A stretch of 64,000 nt of DNA from Rikenellaceae bacterium. Its GTDB lineage: Bacteria; Bacteroidota; Bacteroidia; Bacteroidales; Rikenellaceae. Below are positions 50,812 to 59,820 of this stretch, one piece after another. The position numbers were made by a program, and so were the translations under genes. Every line of letters starts with the position of its first letter. Within the stretch, counting starts at the first letter, position 1. The stretch spans positions 60,301 to 124,300 of the forward strand of contig JAFTOX010000001.1 of assembly GCA_017463585.1 (NCBI GenBank). Direction: 5' to 3'. Under the pieces are notes generated by a model. That model worked only from the letters and a program-made list of their open reading frames with translations, did no database searches and was not told the origin of the DNA.

Positions 50812-51732
50812 ATGGAACAAGTAAAATGCCTTATTATCGGTAGTGGTCCTGCGGGCTACACCGCTGCAATCTATACCGCACGTGCGGGTCTTAACCCCGT
50901 GCTCTATGAGGGCATAACCCCTGGCGGTCAGCTCACTACAACAACCGAAATCGAGAATTTCCCCTCGCACCCCGAAGGTATCGACGGTAACGAATTGATG
51001 AGCCGTATGCGCGCACAGGCCGAGCGTTTCGGTACGGATATCCGTTTCGGCGCGGTAACCAAGGCGGAGTTAGGCGCGCGTCCCTTTGTGATTACAATCG
51101 ACGGCGAGAAGCAGATCGAGGCCGAGAGCGTGATCATCTGCACGGGCGCAACGGCAAAGTACCTCGGACTCCCCTCGGAGGAGCGTTTCAAGGGTATGGG
51201 CGTCAGCGCGTGCGCAACGTGCGACGGTTTCTTCTACCGTAAGAAGGACGTTGCTGTTGTGGGTGGTGGCGATACCGCGTGCGAGGAGGCAACCTACTTG
51301 GCAGGTCTGTGCCGTCAGGTCTATCTGATCGTGCGTAAGCCCTTCCTGCGTGCGTCGCAGGCGATGCAGGAGCGCGTGAAGAATACCCCCAACATCGAGG
51401 TTCTGTTCGAGCACAATACGGCTGAAATCTTGGGCGATGAGTCGGGCGTTACGGGCGTGCGCGTGCGCCATAACAACGGTACAGAGCGCGAGATCGAGCT
51501 GTCGGGTATCTTTATGGCAATCGGTCATCACCCTAATACTGAGCTGTTTGCAGGTCAGGTTGAGTTGGACGAGCAGGGCTACATCGTAACCCGCGATGGC
51601 TCGTCGCGCACCAATATCGAGGGCGTGTTTGCAGCGGGCGACGTGCAGGATCCGCACTATCGTCAGGCGATCACGGCTGCCGGTAGCGGTTGCCGTGCGG
51701 CGTTAGACTGCGAGCGTTTCTTGAAGGCTTAA
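50812..51732 (+). CDS. trxB: thioredoxin reductase
   Basis: A 306-residue NADPH-dependent flavoprotein reducing thioredoxin. The FAD-binding start is IIGSGPAGYTAAIYTARAGL, the redox-active disulfide is CATC in GVSACATCDGFFYR (about residues 133-136), the NADPH site is VAVVGGGDTACEEATYLAG, and the C-terminal FAD block is GVFAAGDVQDPHYRQAITAA. Length is normal. Possibly co-transcribed with the LuxE-like gene 6 nt downstream; tandem repeats lie upstream. Confidence 0.97.
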   Translation: MEQVKCLIIGSGPAGYTAAIYTARAGLNPVLYEGITPGGQLTTTTEIENFPSHPEGIDGNELMSRMRAQAERFGTDIRFGAVTKAELGARPFVITIDGEKQIEAESVIICTGATAKYLGLPSEERFKGMGVSACATCDGFFYRKKDVAVVGGGDTACEEATYLAGLCRQVYLIVRKPFLRASQAMQERVKNTPNIEVLFEHNTAEILGDESGVTGVRVRHNNGTEREIELSGIFMAIGHHPNTELFAGQVELDEQGYIVTRDGSSRTNIEGVFAAGDVQDPHYRQAITAAGSGCRAALDCERFLKA

Positions 51733-51738
51733 CGCACT

Positions 51739-52713
51739 ATGAATCAACCCAATCCGGATCGCATTTTCGGTATCGCGGACGACGCCACGTTCCGCGATGA
51801 GGCACTTGCGCTGTTTCGGTTTCAGGCCGAGCGGTGCGAGCCCTATCGCCAATATCTCAACCTCATTGGGGTCGCGGTCGAAGAGGTGCGCGAGGTGGAG
51901 CAGATTCCGTTTCTGCCGATTGGGTTGTTCAAAACGCACAATATCTATTGCGGTGAGGAGGCTCCCGAACAGATCTTTACGAGCAGTTCGACGGGCGGAG
52001 GCGTGCCCTCGCGCCACCCGATGGCTCGGCTAAGTATCTATGAGAGAGCCTTTCGCGGCGCATTCCGACACTTCTATGGCGACGCTGCGGAGTGGAGTAT
52101 CTACGGGTTGTTGCCGTCGTACTTGGAGCGCAAGGGGTCGTCGCTGATCTATATGGTCGATCGGCTGATTGCCGACGCAGGTGGTCACGGAGGTTTCTAT
52201 CTCGATGATTACGAGCGACTTCTGGCGGATATTGCCGCCGATCCGCGTCCGAAAATTCTGCTCGGAGTAACCTATGCACTGCTCGATCTGGCCGAACAAT
52301 TTGCGCCCGATCTGCACGATGTGGTGGTGATGGAGACGGGTGGAATGAAGGGACGACGCAAGGAACTGTCCAAAGAGGAGTTGCACCGCGTGCTCTGTAA
52401 CGCATTTAACGTCAGCGGAATACACTCCGAATACGGAATGGCCGAGCTGACCTCGCAAGCCTACTCGCGCGGTGGCAATCGATTTTTCGCACCGCCGTGG
52501 CTGCGGATCATCACACGCGACCTGAACGATCCGTTCCGACTGCTCCCGGCGGGGCACCGTGGCGGTATCAACATCATCGACCTGGCCAACGTCTATTCGT
52601 GCGCATTCATTCAGACCGAGGACGCGGGACGAGTCTTTGACGATGGGTCGTTCGAGATCGCAGGGCGCATCGACAAGAGCGAAATCAGAGGCTGTAACCT
52701 TTTAGTACAGTGA
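51739..52713 (+). CDS. LuxE-like acyl-protein synthetase / adenylate-forming enzyme
   Basis: A 324-residue protein resembling LuxE, which activates a fatty acid with ATP and transfers it to a protein thiol. A P-loop-like motif FTSSSTGGGVPSRH lies at about residues 80-93, similar to the SSGTTG loop of adenylating enzymes. HSEYGMAELTSQAYS (about residue 230) corresponds to the A5 YGxTE motif, and FEIAGRIDKSEIRG to the hinge region. The usual lid domain is short. No luxC/D partner is present; stand-alone members occur in Bacteroidetes polysaccharide loci. It is followed after 5 nt by a GT2, hinting at a surface-glycan or lipid modification (inference). Confidence 0.75.
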   Translation: MNQPNPDRIFGIADDATFRDEALALFRFQAERCEPYRQYLNLIGVAVEEVREVEQIPFLPIGLFKTHNIYCGEEAPEQIFTSSSTGGGVPSRHPMARLSIYERAFRGAFRHFYGDAAEWSIYGLLPSYLERKGSSLIYMVDRLIADAGGHGGFYLDDYERLLADIAADPRPKILLGVTYALLDLAEQFAPDLHDVVVMETGGMKGRRKELSKEELHRVLCNAFNVSGIHSEYGMAELTSQAYSRGGNRFFAPPWLRIITRDLNDPFRLLPAGHRGGINIIDLANVYSCAFIQTEDAGRVFDDGSFEIAGRIDKSEIRGCNLLVQ

Positions 52714-52718
52714 AAGTT

Positions 52719-53648
52719 ATGAGCACACCACGTTTTTCGGTAATCATACCACTCTACAACAAGGAGGCCGAGATCGAACGCACGCTGCGGTCGGTTTTGG
52801 CGCAGACGCTCGCACCGCACGAAATCGTCATTGTCGATGATGGTTCGACCGATCGTTCGGTTGAGCGCGTCGAGGCGATCAATTCGCCCCTCGTCAAGCT
52901 CCATCGTCAAGCTAATGCAGGCTCGGCTGTGGCTCGCAACCGCGCCATCGAACTCGCTGAGGGTGACTACATTGCAATGATCGACGCCGACGACGAGTGG
53001 ACACCCGATTACCTTGCGGAGATCGCTCGATTGATCGAGCTCTACCCCGATTGCGGAGGTTGGTGCTCGGGATTCGACATTGTGTCGGAGGACGGCACTT
53101 TTGCGGGCGACACGCCTCAGTATGAGGGAGTTGTGGAGGATTATTTTGCCGAGGCAATGAAACGCTACGTCTGTATCACGTCGGCTACGACCATCGCCCG
53201 TCGCGTCTTTGACGAGGTGGGAGGTTTTCCCGTCGGAATGCGTATGGGACAAGATACCTATATGTGGATCAAACTCGCTCGCAATTACCGAGTTGCGACC
53301 ACGCCCAAACGTCTTTGTCGCTACAATCGCGCAGCACAAAACCGCACTCCGTCGATCTATCGTGGTGATGACGGCACGGCATCGTTCCGCGACTTCTACA
53401 CCGCGGGACGCGAGCCAATGCTCGACGAATATGCTGCCCGAATCGGGCTTTCGCGTGCGATAATCATAAGTGCCAAAGGCGGCACGGAGGAGGCACGCGA
53501 CACCGAGCGGTTCTTCTCCTACACAAAACTTAACCGACGCATATTGCGCAAATTACAGGTTATCAACCGCTTGCCCGTTGCGTGGCGTTGGAACGCCCTG
53601 CGTGCATACAATTGGCTCGCGTGGAAAATCGCCCGAAAAGGCTTGTAA
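52719..53648 (+). CDS. family 2 glycosyltransferase
   Basis: A 309-residue GT-A fold transferase. FSVIIPLYNKEAEIERTLRS is the nucleotide-sugar binding start, IVDDGSTDRSVERVEAI the second strand, and AMIDADDEWTPDY the DxD metal site; WCSGFDI and MGQDTYMWIKLA (with ED-like acid region) belong to the acceptor side. The tail is basic. ATG 52719 lies 5 nt after the LuxE-like stop; a GTG at 52710 overlapping that stop is an alternative start. Sugar and acceptor unknown, probably a surface glycan. Confidence 0.9.
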   Translation: MSTPRFSVIIPLYNKEAEIERTLRSVLAQTLAPHEIVIVDDGSTDRSVERVEAINSPLVKLHRQANAGSAVARNRAIELAEGDYIAMIDADDEWTPDYLAEIARLIELYPDCGGWCSGFDIVSEDGTFAGDTPQYEGVVEDYFAEAMKRYVCITSATTIARRVFDEVGGFPVGMRMGQDTYMWIKLARNYRVATTPKRLCRYNRAAQNRTPSIYRGDDGTASFRDFYTAGREPMLDEYAARIGLSRAIIISAKGGTEEARDTERFFSYTKLNRRILRKLQVINRLPVAWRWNALRAYNWLAWKIARKGL

Positions 53649-53677
53649 AAGAGGATAAACAAAAAACATAAACGACG

Positions 53678-54805
53678 ATGAAAAGATTACTAACCTTGAT
53701 TATTGCAGCCATCGCACTCCAATCGTGCTCGATGACGCATACGGGATCCAACTACTACCCCTATGGCTACGATGTTCCCGTCTCGCCAACCCACATCTCG
53801 ATCAATATCGACAAACAACCTGCGTGGGGTCCCTACGGCTACGACTGCGCGGCATTCTACTATATGCCCGAGATCAACATCTACTACGATGTGAATCTGT
53901 CGCTATTCTACTATCCATCGGGAAGCAGCTGGATAGCAGCGCAATACCTGCCGCCCTCGTATCGCGTATATGACCTTTTCCGCACCTACAAAGTGGTGCT
54001 AAATTACGCCTCTCCGTGGCAACACAACGATAGCCACCGCTCACAATATCGCCGCTATCGCGACGACCGTTCGCAGATCACGATCAGTATGAGCAACGAC
54101 CATCGTTACAGCAAGAGCTGGGATAACCTGCGTCCGTGGGTCGATCCCAACCGTCGTAGCAACCGCAAGCAGGACTACAAGCAGCACCCAAACAGTCAGC
54201 CGACAAGTAGCGACAAATACATTGAGGATCACCGCAATAACGGCTATCGTGTCGAGGGTACCGAGCACAAAAAGCAGGGTCAGACCGCCGGTAGCTCGTA
54301 TCGCGGCAAGGATAAAACTCCAAACAAGGGCACTTCGAGCAGCAGTTCGTACCGCAATCAGCAGCAGTCCAAACAGCCCGCTACTGACAAAAAGCCGACA
54401 ACAGACAAGAAGCCTGCGACCGAAAAGCCTCAGAAGCCCGCAACGAGCAGCAAGCCTTCGACCGAAAAGGCTGATCGTCAGCCGAGTAAGACCGACAAGT
54501 CGTACAACGCTCCGTCGAGCAGCAGTTCGTATCGTCAGCAGAACGGGGCTCAGTCGTCGAGCAGATCTGACGGTGTAAGTTCGCGTGGCAAGGCTCGCAA
54601 CCAATCGACCGCAGAGAGCAAATCGAAGACAAACAGCAGCAAATCGACCACTCCCAAGTCGTCATCGAGCAAGAGCAGCACCAAGCCTTCGACCGAAAAG
54701 AGCACCCGCTCGAAATCGAACCAACCCTCGTCGAACACCTCGCCGAGTGCGTCGTATAGAGCAAGCAACTCTTCGAGCGCAAACACCTCAACCCGAGGTC
54801 GATAG
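53678..54805 (+). CDS. lipoprotein with Tyr-rich head and Ser/Lys/Thr-rich low-complexity tail
   Basis: A 375-residue lipoprotein with lipobox IALQSC. Residues about 20-125 are rich in Tyr and Pro (NYYPYGYDVPVSPTHISINI, then CAAFYYMPEINIYYDVNLS) and look folded. From about residue 150 to the end it is made of Ser, Lys, Thr, Gln and Arg with repeats of SSSYR and KPSTEK. The tail is strongly basic and probably disordered, as in proteins binding peptidoglycan or DNA (inference). 29 nt after the GT2. The repeated SSSYR and TEK blocks could change in length by recombination. Confidence 0.75.
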   Translation: MKRLLTLIIAAIALQSCSMTHTGSNYYPYGYDVPVSPTHISINIDKQPAWGPYGYDCAAFYYMPEINIYYDVNLSLFYYPSGSSWIAAQYLPPSYRVYDLFRTYKVVLNYASPWQHNDSHRSQYRRYRDDRSQITISMSNDHRYSKSWDNLRPWVDPNRRSNRKQDYKQHPNSQPTSSDKYIEDHRNNGYRVEGTEHKKQGQTAGSSYRGKDKTPNKGTSSSSSYRNQQQSKQPATDKKPTTDKKPATEKPQKPATSSKPSTEKADRQPSKTDKSYNAPSSSSSYRQQNGAQSSSRSDGVSSRGKARNQSTAESKSKTNSSKSTTPKSSSSKSSTKPSTEKSTRSKSNQPSSNTSPSASYRASNSSSANTSTRGR

Positions 54806-54840
54806 CTCGTCTGCGGAGTAATCTGATCAATTCGTAAAAC

Positions 54841-54870
54841 AAAGGCCGTCCCGAAAGTGGGCGGCCTTTG
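54841..54870 (+). terminator. terminator of the low-complexity lipoprotein gene
   Basis: AAAGGCCGTCCC and GGGCGGCCTTT arms around GAAAGT. Confidence 0.75.
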
Positions 54871-54893
54871 TTTGTTATTCAAGATGAAATATT

Positions 54894-55020
54894 CTCGCCA
54901 TATTGGCGAGCTCACCCTCGCGGGCTGCGTGGGTCGCCCGAAGGGCGAGCCCGCGAGTGTGCGTCGATTTCGGAGAAGTTGCCAATTAACTTTGAATTTT
55001 GAATCTTGAATTTTGAATTT
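54894..55020. repeat. nested-hairpin repeat, copy G, with heptamer tail
   Basis: Palindrome CTCGCCA-TAT-TGGCGAG (54894-54910), outer arms ACCCTCGCGGGC and GCCCGCGAGTGT (right arm 54949-54960), and inner hairpin TCGCCC-GAA-GGGCGA (54934-54948). Four degenerate heptamers on the minus strand end the unit near 55020. Placed between convergent genes; the remainder of the 54806-55114 gap holds only terminators. Confidence 0.8.
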
Positions 55021-55057
55021 TATCATTGGCGGGCGGGAGAATTAACTACAAAAAAAC

Positions 55058-55084
55058 AACCGCCTCCCACGTCAGGAAGCGGTT
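55058..55084 (-). terminator. mdh terminator
   Basis: On the minus strand CAACCGC and GCGGTTG arms with TCC/GGA pairs, followed by a run of T. Confidence 0.8.
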
Positions 55085-55114
55085 GAAAGTTTGTTGAGTC
55101 TAATGGCTCGCAGA

Positions 55115-56110
55115 TTACTTCAAGTTGGGATTGATCTCGCCCCACTTCGAAATCTCGGGAACGATGTTCAAAGTTACCAACTCGTCGCGCATCTTGCACA
55201 GGTGAGCGTAGCTTGCGTCGAGCTTAGCGATCTCCTCCTCAGTACCAACGGGCATCTGATAGTGGCAACCCTCAGCGTCGAGAGTGGTATCCATAGCCAT
55301 CATAATGTGGTTGTACTTCTCGTTGCATACGTAGGTACCAACGGGGAAGCGGAACTTCTCACCACCCATTACCGAGCGGATCATCTCAACCGACAGATAC
55401 GAGGGGCTCTGGAACGACGAACGACCACGCAACTTGATGATAGCTGCACCACCCTGCGTTACGTCCTTCTTCATCTGCTCCCACTCCTCCTCGGGGAACT
55501 CCTCAGTACCGATGATGTCGTTCAGTGCGCGGCCAGCAACCTTAACTGCGCTACCGAATACTGCCATCTGCTCGCCGTGGCCACCATAGGTAGCGCAACC
55601 GGTAATCTCGCTCTGCATTACGCCGAACTTCTTAGCCAGCGCGCTCTGCAAACGAGTGGTATCCAGACCTGCCAGAGTAGTAACCTGACCGGGTTTCAGA
55701 CCCGAGTAGAGCAGAGTTACCAGACCGGTCAAATCGGCGGGGTTGAAGATAATTACAACGTGCTTAACATCGGGGCAGTAAGCCTTGATGTTCTTACCCA
55801 GATCCTCAGCGATCTTGCAGTTGCCAGCCAACAGATCCTCACGAGTCATACCCTCCTTACGGGGAGCACCACCCGACGAGATGATGTACTTAGCGTTGGT
55901 GAAAGCCTCCTTAACGTCGGTCGTAGCGGTGATATTCACGTTATCGAAACCGCTCTGGCGCATCTCCTCAGCCACGCCTTCGGGCGAGAATACGTCATAC
56001 AGACAGATGTTCGAGGTGAGGTTCATCATCAATGCGCTCTGAACCATATTCGAGCCGATCATACCGGCTGCACCTACAATCACGAGTTTTTCGTCAGTTA
56101 AAAATGCCAT
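55115..56110 (-). CDS. mdh: malate dehydrogenase
   Basis: A 331-residue NAD-dependent enzyme interconverting malate and oxaloacetate. The Rossmann start is KLVIVGAAGMIGSNMVQSAL, the substrate Arg loop is GGAPRKEGMTREDLL, the second Arg lies in GLDTTRLQSALA, and the catalytic His is in YGGHGEQMAVF. It is slightly longer than typical MDH and of the Bacteroidetes subtype. In succinate-producing Bacteroidales it works toward malate, feeding fumarase and the fumarate reductase encoded at 59081-62550. Monocistronic with its own -7 box. Confidence 0.95.
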   Translation of the reverse strand: MAFLTDEKLVIVGAAGMIGSNMVQSALMMNLTSNICLYDVFSPEGVAEEMRQSGFDNVNITATTDVKEAFTNAKYIISSGGAPRKEGMTREDLLAGNCKIAEDLGKNIKAYCPDVKHVVIIFNPADLTGLVTLLYSGLKPGQVTTLAGLDTTRLQSALAKKFGVMQSEITGCATYGGHGEQMAVFGSAVKVAGRALNDIIGTEEFPEEEWEQMKKDVTQGGAAIIKLRGRSSFQSPSYLSVEMIRSVMGGEKFRFPVGTYVCNEKYNHIMMAMDTTLDAEGCHYQMPVGTEEEIAKLDASYAHLCKMRDELVTLNIVPEISKWGEINPNLK

Positions 56111-56166
56111 AGTTTTCTTTGTGTTTTATTGTTTGTTAGTCAATTGATCCTACACTGTTTGCAGCG

Positions 56167-56174
56167 CAAATTTA
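56167..56174 (-). promoter_or_regulatory. -7 box of mdh
   Basis: CAAATTTA on the plus strand is TAAATTTG on the minus strand, 57 nt before the start codon. Confidence 0.5.
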
Positions 56175-56288
56175 CAAAACTTTGTTCGGAATACCTATAC
56201 CCGCGACAAAGTTTTTCTGCGATTTTGTAACAAAGTTACACCTTTTCGCCCAAAATCGCAACACTCTGCAACCTTTTTGCCTGTTTCG

Positions 56289-57743
56289 TTATCGGATTTC
56301 GCGCAGCACGTCGAGCAGCAGTCGCCAGAACTTATCGACGGTCGAAATCTCCAAGCGCTCGTCGGGCGAATGAACACCGCGCAGCGTCGGGCCGAACGAA
56401 ACCATCTCCAAAGCGGGATATTTTTCGAGGAACAGACCGCACTCCAAACCTGCGTGGATAGCGCGCACCTTAGGCTCCGTACCGAACAGCTTCTCGTAGC
56501 TCTGGCGGCAAACGTCCAACAACATCGACTGCGGATTGGGTGCCCAACCCGGGTAGCCGTCGCTATGCTCCACCTCGGCACCTGCCAGCGTGAAGACCGA
56601 ATCGACCGTTGACATTGCGTAGTACTTACCGCTTTCGAGCGACGAACGCTGCGACGAAGTTACCACGATGCGGTTGTCATCGGCAAACTTAACCGACGCC
56701 AGATTGGTCGAGGTCTCGACCAGCCCCTTCATTGCGTAGCTCATTGCCAGCACACCATTGGGCACACCAACGAGCGAGTAGATCAGCGCGTGCTGCGTCT
56801 GCTCGTCGATCACCATATCGGCAGCCGAACGGCTCAGCGTGATCGAGAGGTTCGGCTCGGTGAATTGATACTCGGCACGCACGTCCTTTGCAAACTGCTC
56901 AAACTCAACCTCGAACAGCTTAGCGTCCTCCTCGGGCATACCGAAGATGGCGTAAGCCTCGCGCGGGATTGCGTTGCGCAGGTTACCGCCACAGAAGTAG
57001 CTCAGGCGCACGTCGAAACGCTGCTCGGCGATCCATAACATACGCGCAACGATCTTGTTCGAGTTAGCCAGACCGTCGTTGATATTGTCGCCCGAGTGGC
57101 CGCCCTTCAAATCCGAAACGTCCAGACGATAGTAAACGTACTCCTTCGGCGCAACCTTCGGAGTGTAGCGGAATGTAGCGATGGTGTCGATACCGCCCGC
57201 GCAACCAATGAAGATCTCACCCTCGTCCTCCGAGTCGAGATTGACCAGATACTGCGCCGTCAGCATACCCTCGCCCAACTCGAAAGCACCCGTCAGACCG
57301 GTCTCCTCATCGACCGTAAAGAGTGCCTCAACGGGACCGTGCTCGATCTGGGTGTCGATCATCACGGCCAGCGCAGCCGCCATACCGATACCGCAGTCGG
57401 CACCTAAGGTCGTACCGCGAGCACGCACCCAACCCTCGTCATCGACGTAGGCCTGAATGGGATCGTTCTCGAAGTCGAACTCCACGTCCGAATTCTTCTC
57501 GCAGACCATATCCATATGTGCCTGCAAAGCCACCGTGGGGCGGTTTTCGTAGCCTGCCGTTGCGGGCTTGCGCATCACCACGTTGCCGATTGCATCGCGC
57601 TTATACTCAATGCCGTGCTTCTCGGCAAATGCGATGAGCCACTCTATGATTTTCGCCTCCTTCTTCGAGGGGCGGGGAACCTTCGTAATTGCATCAAACT
57701 GCTCCCAAACAATTGCGGGAGAGAGTTCAGAAATTTTTGACAT
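56289..57743 (-). CDS. pepD: aminoacyl-histidine dipeptidase (peptidase D, M20 family)
   Basis: A 484-residue cytosolic dizinc peptidase cleaving Xaa-His and other dipeptides. The first metal site is QAHMDMVCEKN, the bridging Asp is in GADCGIGMAAAL, the catalytic Glu pair is in TVDEETGLTGAFEL, and the lid contains DLKGGHSGDNINDG. GLECGLFLEKYPALEMVSFG near the end is the last metal-ligand region. Length is normal for PepD. Divergent from ispF; both have -7 boxes in the shared region. Confidence 0.94.
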   Translation of the reverse strand: MSKISELSPAIVWEQFDAITKVPRPSKKEAKIIEWLIAFAEKHGIEYKRDAIGNVVMRKPATAGYENRPTVALQAHMDMVCEKNSDVEFDFENDPIQAYVDDEGWVRARGTTLGADCGIGMAAALAVMIDTQIEHGPVEALFTVDEETGLTGAFELGEGMLTAQYLVNLDSEDEGEIFIGCAGGIDTIATFRYTPKVAPKEYVYYRLDVSDLKGGHSGDNINDGLANSNKIVARMLWIAEQRFDVRLSYFCGGNLRNAIPREAYAIFGMPEEDAKLFEVEFEQFAKDVRAEYQFTEPNLSITLSRSAADMVIDEQTQHALIYSLVGVPNGVLAMSYAMKGLVETSTNLASVKFADDNRIVVTSSQRSSLESGKYYAMSTVDSVFTLAGAEVEHSDGYPGWAPNPQSMLLDVCRQSYEKLFGTEPKVRAIHAGLECGLFLEKYPALEMVSFGPTLRGVHSPDERLEISTVDKFWRLLLDVLREIR

Positions 57744-57772
57744 AGCTATAATAAATGTTTAGTGATTTTGGA

Positions 57773-57780
57773 CAAAGTTA
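57773..57780 (-). promoter_or_regulatory. -7 box of pepD
   Basis: CAAAGTTA on the plus strand is TAACTTTG on the minus strand, 30 nt before the start codon. Confidence 0.5.
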
Positions 57781-57823
57781 TGCTTTTTTTCGATACCGAG
57801 CCACGTGTGCCACGAAAAAAGTT

Positions 57824-57831
57824 TATCTTTG
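57824..57831 (+). promoter_or_regulatory. -7 box of ispF
   Basis: TATCTTTG, 34 nt before ATG 57866; it supports this ATG over the longer upstream frame. Confidence 0.5.
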
Positions 57832-57865
57832 TACGTTGTTAAACCATTTTTGCACTCGTTACAAG

Positions 57866-58348
57866 ATGAAAAACATACGTATCGGCCACGGCTACGACGT
57901 CCACCAACTCGCCGAAGGACTGACCCTTACGCTCGGTGGCGTGGCTATCCCCCACTCGAAAGGTTGCGTTGCTCACTCCGATGGCGACGCGGTGATTCAC
58001 GCACTGTGTGATGCCCTGCTCGGGGCTGCCGCAATGGGCGACATCGGACTCCATTTCCCCGACACTTCGGGCGAATTTAAGGGTATCGACTCGCGTATTC
58101 TGTTGCGTCGCACCGTTGCTCTGCTGCGCGAGGTAGGCTGGGAGGTCGGCAACGTCGATTGCACCATCATCTTGCAGCGTCCCAAAGTGCGCCCCTACAT
58201 CGACCAAATGCGCTCGGAAATGGCTGCTGCAATGGAGGTTGCGCTCGATCAGGTTTCGGTCAAAGCGACCACAACCGAACGTCTCGGATTCACGGGTCGC
58301 GAGGAGGGCGTTGCCGCCGAGGCCGTAGCGTTGATCTACCGCCCGTAA
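57866..58348 (+). CDS. ispF: 2-C-methyl-D-erythritol 2,4-cyclodiphosphate synthase
   Basis: A 160-residue trimeric zinc enzyme of the MEP isoprenoid pathway. The metal site is visible in IGHGYDVHQL (Asp, His) and in AHSDGDAVIHALCDALLGA (second His); DIGLHFPDT is the flexible loop, and VKATTTERLGFTGREEGVAA is the cytidine-binding signature. Length is typical. An open frame upstream to 57755 is discarded because of the -7 box. Convergent with the 5-formyltetrahydrofolate cyclo-ligase gene, separated by 32 nt. Confidence 0.97.
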   Translation: MKNIRIGHGYDVHQLAEGLTLTLGGVAIPHSKGCVAHSDGDAVIHALCDALLGAAAMGDIGLHFPDTSGEFKGIDSRILLRRTVALLREVGWEVGNVDCTIILQRPKVRPYIDQMRSEMAAAMEVALDQVSVKATTTERLGFTGREEGVAAEAVALIYRP

Positions 58349-58380
58349 CGCTCGTTTTGAACGTCGAGGTTTAGCCAAAA

Positions 58381-58929
58381 TTAGCCCACCACCACGCGGT
58401 CCATTGCCACATCGTGCGGCTCGGTCGGTAGCTCATCAACCAACTGACAAGCAAAACACGTACCTATCTTATATATGTGTGCCGCCTCCGCCACACCCAA
58501 ATAGCGATCATAGTAACCGCGACCGCGTCCCATTCGTGCCCCTCGGCGCGTGAATCCTACGGCAGGGACGATCATCACCTCGATCTGCTCGGGCGGACAG
58601 AGCTCGGAGCATTGCGGCTCGTCGATTCCGAAGGCTCCCGATGACATCTGCGTGGCACGAAAATCGTAGAAACTCATCTGCTCCCCCTCGACTTTTGGCA
58701 CAACCACACGCTTGGTCTGCGCCCAACGCTCGACAGCCTCTCGCAGGGGAGGTTCATCGCCCAATGGCATAAAGGCAGCGACCGTTCGAGCCGCCCGAAA
58801 ACGGGGATCACACTCGATCTCCGCCGCGATCTGACGCGCCGCCTCCGCGCGTTCTTCGACCGAAAGTGAGCGTATATCGGCACGAATAGCGCGACGTAAC
58901 TCCGATTTTTGCGAAAAAGTCCTCTCCAT
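58381..58929 (-). CDS. 5-formyltetrahydrofolate cyclo-ligase
   Basis: A 182-residue ATP-dependent enzyme turning 5-formyl-THF into methenyl-THF. The N-terminus is helical and basic (SELRRAIRADIRSLSVEER). The strand AAFMPLGDEPPLREAVERW binds folate, and the signature MGRGRGYYDRYL closes the active site, with VPAVGFTRRGARMGRG just before it. Length is normal. Transcribed toward ispF and divergent from frdCAB. Assignment within the ygfA/mthfs family is secure; no operon partner. Confidence 0.93.
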   Translation of the reverse strand: MERTFSQKSELRRAIRADIRSLSVEERAEAARQIAAEIECDPRFRAARTVAAFMPLGDEPPLREAVERWAQTKRVVVPKVEGEQMSFYDFRATQMSSGAFGIDEPQCSELCPPEQIEVMIVPAVGFTRRGARMGRGRGYYDRYLGVAEAAHIYKIGTCFACQLVDELPTEPHDVAMDRVVVG

Positions 58930-58954
58930 AACGTAAAATTAAGCCCTAAAAGGG

Positions 58955-58984
58955 TTGTTATTCGACAAACAATTGTTATATTTG
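58955..58984 (+). promoter_or_regulatory. promoter of the fumarate reductase operon
   Basis: TTG at 58955-58957 and TATATTTG at 58977-58984, 19-nt spacer, about 97 nt before ATG 59081. Confidence 0.7.
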
Positions 58985-59080
58985 TACTTTGAAATACGAC
59001 TATATTAACGGTAGCGACCGACTTGCAAACAGACGTTCGAACCAAAAATTAATTCACAAATATAAAAGTTTTTTTAATCT

Positions 59081-59779
59081 ATGAGTAATTTTCTCTGCAA
59101 TTCGTCAATCGGAAAGAAGCTTGTGATGAGTATTTCGGGTTGTTTCCTGGTACTTTTCCTGCTCTTCCACATGTCAATGAACATCGCGGCACTCTTCTCG
59201 GCTGAGGCTTACAACGCAATCTGCGGCTTCCTCGGCGCTAACTGGTATGCCGTAGCAGGCACAGGCGTGCTGGCAGCCGGTGTATTCGTACACTTCGGCT
59301 ACGCGCTGTTGCTGACTATCCAAAACCGTAAGGCTCGCGGTCAGCAGCGCTACGCTGTAACCGTAACCGAAAAGGGCGTTTCGTGGGCATCGAAGAATAT
59401 GCTCGTGCTGGGCGTAATCGTAATCGGTGGTCTGTTGGTACATATGTGCCACTTCTGGTCGAAGATGATGCTCGTTGAGTTGATGGGTGAGCACTCGGTT
59501 GTAGTAGGCGGTATGGAGCTGGCTCCCACCGACGGTGCTGCGCTGATCGCATTCACCTTCTCGAAGTGGTACAACGTTCTGATCTACGTTGTATGGCTGA
59601 CTGCTCTGTGGTTCCACCTCTCGCACGGTGTATGGTCGATGATCCAGACCGTAGGTTGGGCTAACGACAAGTGGTACCCCCGCTTGAAGTGCCTCTCGAC
59701 CCTCGTAGCTACTTTGATCTGCGGCGGTTTCGCATTGGTAGCAGTAGTGTTCTTCGTTAAGAGCCTCGGTTGCTGCTAA
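59081..59779 (+). CDS. frdC: fumarate reductase / succinate dehydrogenase cytochrome b subunit
   Basis: A 232-residue membrane anchor of the type-B dihaem kind. Five hydrophobic segments are visible, beginning [21 protein letters not shown]. Haem-ligand His candidates are in [23 protein letters not shown] and [11 protein letters not shown]. It passes electrons from menaquinol to the iron-sulfur subunit. Its gene precedes A and B (order C-A-B), the Bacteroidetes layout. One of the only two CATG words found lies here, in FHMSMN (59170-59173). The protein works mainly as fumarate reductase in anaerobic Bacteroidales. Confidence 0.93.
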   Translation: MSNFLCNSSIGKKLVMSISGCFLVLFLLFHMSMNIAALFSAEAYNAICGFLGANWYAVAGTGVLAAGVFVHFGYALLLTIQNRKARGQQRYAVTVTEKGVSWASKNMLVLGVIVIGGLLVHMCHFWSKMMLVELMGEHSVVVGGMELAPTDGAALIAFTFSKWYNVLIYVVWLTALWFHLSHGVWSMIQTVGWANDKWYPRLKCLSTLVATLICGGFALVAVVFFVKSLGCC

Positions 59780-59820
59780 TCACTAAATCACAAAGTCGAA
59801 CAATAAAAAAGAGAACAAAT

